Of a stretch of 64,000 bases of DNA, positions 59,201 to 64,000 are shown piece after piece (within the stretch, counting starts at the first letter, position 1; the number at the start of each line of letters is the position of its first letter). The notes under the pieces were generated by a model. The model was not told where the DNA came from, did no database searches, and saw only the letters and a list, made by a program, of their open reading frames with translations. Source of the DNA: Simmondsia chinensis (taxonomy: Eukaryota > Streptophyta > Magnoliopsida > Caryophyllales > Simmondsiaceae); the NCBI GenBank assembly GCA_018398585.1, contig JAGTTD010000026.1, positions 1,431,001 through 1,495,000 on the forward strand, written 5' to 3'. A program made the position numbers and the translations under genes.

Positions 59201-62200
59201 AGCGGCAATGCTACTAGAGTTGCATAGTTACGGGCCCCGTGACTCCTCACGGAACAAAATATATGGCTCTTGGAAGTTTCCCGCATAAATTAGTGCTTCC
59301 GGCTCATCTGTTTGGGTTTCTGGTGGTCTAGCTGCTCCGAAAACTCTTGTACTACTCGTCGTACATCACCTTTTGCAGTAATTAGGTTGATGCTTCGTAT
59401 TAATATAAAGTGAGAAATTAGGATAATGAAAAAAGTCTACAAAGCACACCCGCAACAGTACTAAAAAAATACACATAAGCAACAGAATACGAGAGGTGGT
59501 GAACTAGCTAGTTAATGATCAACAGTTTTCGGTTTTTCCTAATTTCGGTAAAATTTTAAAACAAAAAGGAAAAAAACAGAATAAAAATTATTTTGAAAAC
59601 TCGACTTTTAGTTTCTAAAAAAAGTATATATATCCCGCTTTTTTCTAATTTCAATGAAAACTGAAAATAAAAACTGAAAAGCAAGAAAAATAATTCTCAA
59701 AACTCGGTCTTTAATTTATGAATAACTAAATCTATAAATAAAATACAATGTCAATCAAACCATTTATTCGAACATATCTTATACTTAAATTATGTACACA
59801 AAACATTTTTGCTCGTTCTAATATTTCAACATATCAAATATGACATGCAGGACACATTGAAGTCACCCCCGGCAGAGAACAAAACAATGAAGAGAGCATC
59901 GCTAATAGGGGTGACGATAACGTCTATGTTTTACTTACTTTGCGGGTGTTTCGGATACGCAGCGTTTGGGAACGAAGCCCCGGGGAATTTCTTGACGGGT
60001 TTCGGTTTTTACGAGCCGTTTTGGCTTATTGACTTTGCCAATGTCTGCATCGCCATCCACCTTGTTGGCGCTTACCAGGTACTTTATTAGAGCATTCTCA
60101 CCCTTGTTCGAGACAAGCTCTTAACGAGCTTTTTCTGTCCCTGTTTGAGCTTGATTTTATAAGAATTTAGTATATTCGACAATGAGCCGAGCCAAGCTCG
60201 TTATTGAGTCGAGTCGAGCTCCTTATTCAGCCCAATTGATCTTAAATTCGAGCCAAGCTTGCTACTAAACCGAGCTTTTCAAATTACTATCGAGCTATTA
60301 TCGAATCACTTTTGAACAAATATTAATTGTTAACAAGCTCTTATCAAGCTGTTTGCGAAAGTTAACGAGTCGTCACTCCCATGTTCGAACCCGGCTTGTT
60401 AAGCTTATCAAGCCTGCTTGAACTATCGAGCCCTCATAATGAACACGAGCGAGCCCTAATCAATTTTGAACACGAGTAGCTCATCAAACGTTCGGTTTTT
60501 TTACACCCCTATATGTTATTATTCTGGGGAAGAAGTATACACGATCGATCAAGTGAAAAGGTTCGATTGATACTAAGAAAGGAATGATATTTTTTAGAAC
60601 TCCTTGTTCCGAATGGAAAACGAAACGTTCGACAAACTATTCGTATTTGAAATAGATTATGATTTACTCGTGTTCTTTTTTTGGGCGTTCGATAGCTTAT
60701 TGAGTCGGGTTCGAGCATGCTTAATAAGCTTAACAAACTAAACCCGAACAAGAGGGTGCCCAGCTCATTAAAAGCTTGTTAATAGCTCATCAATAATCAA
60801 TTTTACCTCAAAAATGGTTATATACTAGTTTGATAGCAACTCGAATGGCTTGACTTGACAACACACTCGGCTCGACTCAATAACGAGCTCTAATTGGGTT
60901 GATTAAGCCAACAAATCAAGTATCAAACACACTAATGCATTATTGAATTTAGTTGGAATAAAGATCCTAAAGCTAGGTAGCAGCTTGGCTCGAATTGGAG
61001 CTCTATAATACATATCGAACCCGAGTTTGAACGAAAGGGATGCCCGACTTAACTCGACTCGGGTCATTTACACCCCTAGTTGTGCACAGCTCCTCTTTTC
61101 TCTCTATTTTTTGTCTATTCATACCACTGTCTCCAATGAAAATAATTTCTAGAACCGTCACTATTTGCAGAACTCTCTTTAATAACGCGACAAATATTTA
61201 TATCTGTAGGTGTACACCCAACCGGTGTTCGGCTTTGTGGAGAGGTGGTGCCGGGACCGATGGCCGGAGAGCAAATTTATTAACCGGGAGCACCCGATCC
61301 CTATCCCATTTTCCAAGACCAACAGCTTCTATTATTTGAACTTTTTCCGACTAGTGTGGAGAACTTCATATGTGATTATTTCGGTAATATTAGCAATGCT
61401 ATTTCCATTTTTCAATGACTTTTTGGGACTGCTTGGTGCGGCGTCGTTTTGGCCCTTGACGGTGTACTTCCCTATCGAGATGCACATCTCCCGAGCTAAG
61501 ATACCCAGGTAAAATATTTTCTGACTCAATTCTATTATTTTTTGCATAACTTTATAGTAATAACTATGAATACATAAAATGTTTTAATTCTCCCCTGAAC
61601 CCAGGAGAACATTTTTCTTTGCGGAAGAACAACTTTTTTCATCGTAATCTCATGTATATTTCATTTTGTTGAGATTCCACATGTGAGCCTAGTAATTAAA
61701 ATCCCACATTAGAGTTGTGAGAGAGAAAAGATCACCTTATAAGCCTAGTGGATTACTCTACCTATTGCCAATTAGTTTTAAAATGGAACCCCACTTAAGC
61801 TTATATGTGGTTCTTATGTGTGCCAACTCCATAGGTCGGGCCTAAAGGCTCAGTAAAATTCAACACATTTCAGTCTTAACTTGGCTAAACGTGAAACTCA
61901 TTCAAATTTATAGAACGGAAATATTTTATTTTCTTTAGAAAGATGAAAATTTTTAAGAAAAAAATATTTTTAATAAAGATGCACATCTAGGCCGGGATAC
62001 CTATTAGAGAATAATTTACATTGCATCAATTTAGTTTAAAAATAAATTGACGTTAATTTGGCAATGGAAAGTTTAGTGCTCAAATAACAAATGAGTTTGT
62101 ACTGGGTTATTTGCATTTGACATGATCAAGTCATTAAAATAAATGTCATTAAGTTAATTTTAATTTTACTATAGGATTAAATTGACATAATGTAAATTGG

Positions 62201-63043
62201 GTCGCTCCTATTTCACCAAGCTCTAGAAAACTGTTTCTTTTTATAAGCACTTTGTGTAAAAACTATTTTCAATAGGTATTTTTATCTGAAAAATTTTATT
62301 TTTTCTTCTATTTCTACTTTAAAGAAGTATTATTTTCGTACTTTTGTTTTAAAAAAAAAAAAAATTTCTTCTTATTAAAGCATTTTTAGTTTTAAGCCAA
62401 ACATCTTCGACAACTTGGTCAAACAGATTGTAACTCAAGTAAAAGAAAACTTATCAAGGAGCAGATAGACTGCTGCTCTTTAATTTATTTTTGCCACACA
62501 CGTCCATGTTTGCATAACTCATCTATGTATAATTTCTCTGGAGACTCGTAGCTAATGGATAATGATCGTTATACGAATGACACTAAATACTGCAATTTCT
62601 AAACTAAGCTATGCATGAACTTGGAAAGAACACTGAACACAAGCGACACATAAACTTACGTGACCAAGTGTTAAATTAACTGAATAAGTGAATGAATCTA
62701 ATATTAAGCGATACATGAATCAAGTTAGCATCATAATTTTTAATAAAGCCAACCCGAACCTAAGCTCATGAGGCTCGAGCTTCACTTGCCGATAATTCTC
62801 TCAGCTCGAAACTCACTGAGTCTTGAAACTGATCATTGCAAATCGTTCATGAACTTTTATCTAACATATTTAACCATTTGAAATAATTGACTTCTTAACA
62901 GGTACTCGCTCAAATGGATATGTTTGAAAATACTGAACTACGCATGCCTGATGCTGTCGCTGGTGGCAGCCGCCGGCTCGGTACAAGGGCTCATCTCTGA
63001 CCTCAAGGCTTACAAGCCATTCCAAGCTCCACAAGAGGGATGA
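43356..63043 (+). CDS. Amino acid permease (AAP family), seven exons, 489 aa
   Basis: Proton-coupled plasma-membrane amino acid importer of the AAAP superfamily, most like plant AAP2/3/4-type permeases. Exons: 43356-43704, 45573-45666, 47695-47912, 48764-48903, 59851-60078, 61210-61508, 62902-63043 (1470 bp with stop). Phases agree at every junction and no stop interrupts the frame, so it looks functional. A hydrophilic N-terminus is followed by [19 protein letters not shown] (residues 42-60), the family signature at the first membrane helix. Later hallmarks are [51 protein letters not shown] and the C-terminal DLKAYKPF. Length matches the family (about 475-490 aa). Five introns have GT-AG ends; intron 4 appears to be GC-AG. 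Introns total about 18 kb and are loaded with transposons. The AAP subgroup cannot be fixed by eye. Confidence 0.95.
43812..43992 (+). mobile_element. tRNA-derived SINE in permease intron 1
   Basis: 181 bp between exact 11-bp repeats GCATGTAACAA (43801-43811, 43993-44003). It has an A-box-like TCTCAATTGGTGG and a B-box-like GGAGTTCGATTCT, then a body ending TCGTTATCAAAAG. Unrelated to the 5S-headed family. Confidence 0.72.
44593..44690 (+). pseudogene. U6 snRNA retropseudogene in permease intron 1
   Basis: Closely matches plant U6 snRNA from CTTCGGGGACATCCGATAAA through AGAAGATTAGCATGGCCCCT and CAAGGATGA. Several substitutions follow (AAGCAAGGATGAGACGCACAAG) and the 3' end is divergent. No upstream USE or TATA at the U6 spacing is seen, so it is not expected to be expressed. 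Confidence 0.88.
45250..45500 (+). mobile_element. 5S-derived SINE copy in permease intron 1
   Basis: Full-length style: GGGTACCAACACACAAG head start, 5S-like GAAGTTAAGCGTGCTTGGGC and GATGGGTGACCTC, body (CCCGCTTATGTGAGAGCCCT), GAGGCACTGAGTC and a (TTG)n tail. It ends about 75 bp before exon 2. Confidence 0.85.
46070..46290 (-). mobile_element. 5S-derived SINE copy in permease intron 2
   Basis: Minus orientation with an ACAACAACAATAACAGACTC tail complement at left and the 5S-like head at right (plus GCGCTTAACTTTGAAGTTCT). The extreme 5' end is missing. Confidence 0.82.
46548..46740 (+). repeat. Possible tRNA-derived SINE relic, intron 2
   Basis: GC-rich island in an AT-rich intron; GGTCCTAGTCTCAAATCC resembles a weak B box. 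No target duplication found. Confidence 0.25.
46985..47312. repeat. GAGCTCG-rich MITE-like repeat, intron 2
   Basis: Contains GAGTTGAGCC, GAGCTCAACTCGGCTT and ends CTTATTTACACCCCTGA, the terminal motif shared with copies at 60.5 and 61.07 kb. More degenerate than the others. Confidence 0.4.
47405..47542 (-). mobile_element. 5S-derived SINE family, truncated copy, intron 2
   Basis: Minus orientation; tail complement ACAACAACAACAACAGACCC and body (CACGGGCTCCCGC), cut before the 5S head. It lies about 150 bp before exon 3. Confidence 0.72.
47957..48385. repeat. GAGCTCG-rich MITE-like repeat, intron 3
   Basis: Aligns along most of its length with 22868-23285 (shared GAGTCGAGTTGGCT, GCTTGAGACTAA, GAGCCTAGA, CAAGCTTTGAGC). 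Starts GGTGTAAGTGAG, close to the GGGTGTAAATGA end of the family. Confidence 0.55.
48431..48668 (+). mobile_element. 5S-derived SINE copy in permease intron 3
   Basis: The head CGGATCCCATTAGAACTCCG is almost identical to the plant 5S rRNA sequence, followed by GCTTGGGCGAGAGTAGTACC and GGGAAGTCCTC, body and TTGTTGTTGT tail. About 95 bp before exon 4. Confidence 0.87.
48904..48905 (+). promoter_or_regulatory. Non-canonical GC splice donor of permease intron 4
   Basis: Exon 4 ends GAAATTGAG, followed by GCACGT. The next exon begins GACACATTG after ATGCAG, both in phase 0, and the family needs EI(E/Q)DT across the junction. No nearby GT gives the right frame, so a GC-AG intron is the simplest reading; a donor mutation is the alternative. 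Confidence 0.7.
48976..49212 (+). mobile_element. 5S-derived SINE copy with target duplication, intron 4
   Basis: Flanked by TACATATTAATATCTTGAA (ending 48975) and TACATATTAGTATCCTGAA (starting about 49214). It has the 5S-like head (GAAGTTAAGCGTGCTTGGGC) and body (GGCTGCGTACATCC, GGCGGGAGCC), with a T-run at the 3' end instead of (TTG)n. Confidence 0.87.
49233..50020. other. AT-rich part of permease intron 4
   Basis: No gene or defined repeat recognised. A T-run at about 49868-49880 and a sequence resembling degraded transposon ends near 49790-49850. Confidence 0.35.
50021..52176 (+). mobile_element. LINE with ORF1 only, permease intron 4
   Basis: An ORF1-like frame (50276-51789 with one internal stop) is followed by a T/G-rich 3' part and an A run at 52168-52176 (TCACTTATC then As). 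No reverse transcriptase/endonuclease ORF2 lies between. Two short duplications near the start (AGTGGGGTACATGCT at 50232 and 50339; GAGCATGGTCCAGC at 50247 and 50272) suggest a complex 5' end. The 5' boundary is uncertain. Confidence 0.6.
50276..51789 (+). pseudogene. LINE ORF1-like (DUF4283) protein
   Basis: 461 open codons to TAG at 51659-51661; the same frame continues ([18 protein letters not shown], then [11 protein letters not shown]) to TGA at 51787-51789. The N-terminal half matches the plant DUF4283 pattern: [10 protein letters not shown], then [20 protein letters not shown] and a [12 protein letters not shown] block. DUF4283 proteins are typical of the first ORF of plant L1-type LINEs and are thought to bind RNA. 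The C-terminal part is Lys/Arg-rich ([12 protein letters not shown]). It lies sense in a permease intron with no RT partner. Confidence 0.6.
52390..52625 (-). repeat. LTR- or TRIM-like repeat, copy 1 (intron 4)
   Basis: On minus: TTGAGAT, ACATGTGAGTCTAGTAATTA, then GTTGTGAGAGAGACAAGATC and CACCTTATAAGCCTAGTGGG. The same sequence occurs in the opposite orientation at 61672-61880. No internal region or target duplication found. Confidence 0.55.
52735..53430. repeat. GATTCTAC-rich AT repeat region with internal direct repeats
   Basis: Both ends are rich in AGAATC/GATTCT words (52740-52920, 53338-53412). Two near-identical 60-bp stretches (from about 52949 and 53174; CATAAAATGTCATATATAT, then TATCTTTATCATATTTGATT) lie between. 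Probably a degenerate MITE; (TA)n at about 53190-53214. Confidence 0.4.
53431..54169. other. Unassigned part of permease intron 4
   Basis: No coding or repeat signal that I can support. Confidence 0.3.
54170..54541 (+). mobile_element. LINE 3'-end fragment
   Basis: T/G-rich, purine-poor sequence (GGTCTGTCTCGTGTGTTTTG type) ending ACTTAAATTATCGAAAAATA, resembling the 3' part of the LINE ending at 52176. No ORF of its own. Confidence 0.4.
54542..55310. other. AT-rich part of permease intron 4
   Basis: No gene seen. A GGGGCCCTAAAATTG stretch near 55100 may be a degraded transposon piece. Confidence 0.3.
55328..55558 (-). mobile_element. 5S-derived SINE copy with 17-bp target duplication
   Basis: Flanks GTGAAATATCCCATTAG (55311-55327) and GTGAAGTATCCCGTTAG (55559-55575) differ at two positions and define a 231-bp insertion. 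On minus it begins AGAGGGTGCTAACACGCAAG, passes through the 5S-like head and body, and ends in a TTTGC-repeat/T-rich tail. This copy best defines the family's limits. Confidence 0.9.
56036..56666 (-). repeat. Left (3') LTR of the intronic copia element
   Basis: TGTGGAGG to CCTAACA. A 46-bp segment at the left edge repeats the primer-site region (AAGATACCAATTTGTTAGG), parallel to the 42-bp duplication in the array. The minus strand has TATAAATA near 56470 and GATCGATCGG blocks on the U3 side. Confidence 0.85.
56893..58423 (-). pseudogene. gag/protease of the intronic copia element
   Basis: Starts [13 protein letters not shown] at 58423. A stop at 58196-58198 interrupts gag; the frame is then open to 57455 and includes the zinc knuckle [14 protein letters not shown] (CX2CX4HX4C) fused to the protease. 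The protease motif reads LNSGC where array units read LDSGC, so the catalytic Asp is lost. A frameshift near 57260 precedes the last part (57251-56892). Here FNSIIQDL has Gln where all array units have a stop. Confidence 0.85.
58462..59114 (-). repeat. Right (5') LTR of the intronic copia element
   Basis: TGTGGAGG to TCTAACA, 653 bp, longer than its partner by extra sequence in the GATCGATCGG block near 58940-58975. Adjoins the primer site. Confidence 0.85.
59371..59850. other. AT-rich end of permease intron 4
   Basis: No gene. Leads to the acceptor ATGCAG at 59845-59850. Confidence 0.4.
60090..60515. repeat. GAGCTCG-rich MITE-like repeat, intron 5, first copy
   Basis: Rich in GAGCTCG, GAGCCAAGCT and GAGTCGAGTCGAGCT words; ends TTTTTTTACACCCCTAT. 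Confidence 0.5.
60690..61079. repeat. GAGCTCG-rich MITE-like repeat, intron 5, second copy
   Basis: Same word content, ends GGGTCATTTACACCCCTAG. The two copies in one intron suggest nested or repeated insertion. Confidence 0.5.
61672..61880 (+). repeat. LTR- or TRIM-like repeat, copy 2 (intron 6)
   Basis: TGTTGAGATTCCACATGTGAG start, GTTGTGAGAGAG, CACCTTATAAGCCTAGTGG and CTATTGCCAATTAG; the inverted counterpart of 52390-52625. Confidence 0.55.
61881..62901. other. Remainder of permease intron 6
   Basis: AT-rich, no gene. A stretch near 62735-62830 (CCGAACCTAAGCTCATGAGG, GCTCGAGCTT) may be a degraded GAGCTCG-family piece. Confidence 0.35.
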
Positions 63044-63090
63044 TCAAATTTTGTTTTTGTTTTTTTTTTTTTTTTTTTTTTTGTTACTCA

Positions 63091-63096
63091 AATAAA
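63091..63096 (+). terminator. Poly(A) signal candidate of the permease gene
   Basis: AATAAA 48 bp after the stop codon, downstream of a T tract. Plausible but plant signals are loose, and a longer 3' UTR is possible. Confidence 0.35.
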
Positions 63097-63431
63097 ATGA
63101 ATTAGAATATATATATTGTTTTTTTTTTTTTTTTTTAAATTTTGAATGAGCCGTTGTATTCGTTGGAATCCTCCATATATGGATTTTACCCCTACCATAA
63201 TTTAAAAATATTGATTTACCAAAAAAAAAAAAATTATTTTATAGCGTGGCCAAATAAACCCTAAGTTCACCGAAAATTCTAAAAAAATAATTAATCTAAG
63301 AGCAAAAAAAAAAATTTCTAACAAGGGATTTTGAGTTAATTTAACCTCGCACTGACTAATTTTTGAGTTATATGCACTGTTCACTCGAAAATTTTCTTTC
63401 ATACAATATAGTAAATTAGGGTCCATATGTC

Positions 63432-63550
63432 CAACAATAACAGATTCAGTACCTCAAGGACTCCTACATAAGCAAGGTCTGGAAGGAATGAGATGTACAT
63501 AGCCTTACACCTTTAGGGTGATACCCTAACGAGAGGCTATTTCGAAAAAT
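63432..63550 (-). mobile_element. 5S-derived SINE family, truncated copy
   Basis: Tail complement CAACAATAACAGATTCAGTA and body (CTCAAGGACTCCTACATAAG), without the 5S head; strongly diverged. Confidence 0.6.
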
Positions 63551-63856
63551 TAGAGTCCATAGATAACCCCAAAAAATTCTTCGCCCCTGTGACAGGATTA
63601 GGTGTAGGCATCCAACATTTTCAAATATCATTTATTTTTGAAATTACGTACTATAATATGTATATTATACGAATAATATCAAAAAAAATACATACTTTTC
63701 TTTATTATTGGCAATTACATATAAACGTCCTTTTAAAGGGAAAAATATAGATACAAGTCCATTATGCATATCATAAGCACTTTTTTTATTCGCAAAGGTT
63801 AGAAAAATGTAATTTAGCAGTGCTCATCTTTAGATTGCCTTCCATGTTAAAAGTAT

Positions 63857-64000
63857 CTAAAACTAAGGGTGTAAATGAACCAAACTAGCTCGGAAACCTC
63901 TATGAGCTCGCTTGCTTATAGCCGAACTAGCTTGGAAACCCCTATAAGCTAACTCGTCATAAGCAAGCAAGCCGAGCTCTAGCCTCGTTGAGCCTAGATT
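63857..64000. repeat. GAGCTCG-rich MITE-like repeat, cut by window edge
   Basis: Begins AGGGTGTAAATGAACC, the inverted counterpart of the TTTACACCCC ends seen at 60.5 and 61.07 kb, and continues with AGCTCGG and GAGCCTAGATT words. Confidence 0.5.

Larger units (their letters stand above)
55827..59370 (-). repeat. Possible older LTR split by the copia element
   Basis: Sequence left (55827-56035) and right (59120 to about 59370) of the copia insertion joins smoothly. On minus it has TATATATAG near 55968, a promoter-like layout, and ends TCGCATCA before an A run. It may be one end of an LTR retrotransposon; the other end is not identified. Confidence 0.3.

Noticed and set aside
48904..59850. 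Two separate truncated permease genes rather than one
   Set aside because: Exons 1-4 and 5-7 are complementary parts of one AAP with matching phase. The intervening DNA is mostly identifiable transposons in an intron.

Overview
This window is flowering-plant nuclear DNA. It is repeat-rich and AT-rich between genes. It holds LTR retrotransposons of both plant superfamilies, SINEs, LINE remnants, MITE-like repeats and one intron-containing host gene. I see no CRISPR array, operon or other prokaryotic feature. The species cannot be fixed from the sequence alone.

Layout, left to right. (1) 1-8935: a head-to-tail array of a non-autonomous Ty1/copia element read on the minus strand. Four LTRs (three of 630 bp, one of 611 bp) alternate with 1746-bp internal regions at an exact 2376-bp period. 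The interiors keep gag and protease-like sequence but lack the integrase core, reverse transcriptase and RNase H. (2) 9166-21944 and 24254-36971: two ~12.7-kb Ty3/gypsy elements of one family (element 1 and element 2), both with gag-pol on the minus strand. The two RNase H segments in pol point to the Tat lineage. Each also carries two extra genes on the opposite strand, an F-box-like gene and a second gene resembling the 'putative gypsy type transposon' family, separated by two tandem-repeat arrays. Element 2 sits inside an older foldback element with arms near 23.7-24.25 kb and 37.2-37.8 kb. (3) 37.8-43.3 kb: AT-rich DNA with LINE tails, Helitron-like ends, microsatellites and SINE pieces. 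(4) 43356-63043, plus strand: an apparently intact seven-exon amino acid permease gene (AAP/AAAP family, 489 codons). Its introns hold a U6 pseudogene, two SINE types, MITE-like repeats, a LINE with only ORF1, and a 3.1-kb copy of the same copia family as the array. Intron 4 is 10.9 kb and appears to use a GC donor. (5) 63.1-64 kb: a SINE fragment and the start of another MITE-like repeat.

Only the permease looks like a working host gene. The transposon genes carry stops or frameshifts, but copies can be compared inside the window, and that shows which frames used to be coding. The most unusual content is the pair of gypsy elements with divergent extra genes and hairpin-forming arrays, and a dispersed SINE family whose head is derived from 5S rRNA (ten copies found, two with clear 17-20 bp target duplications).
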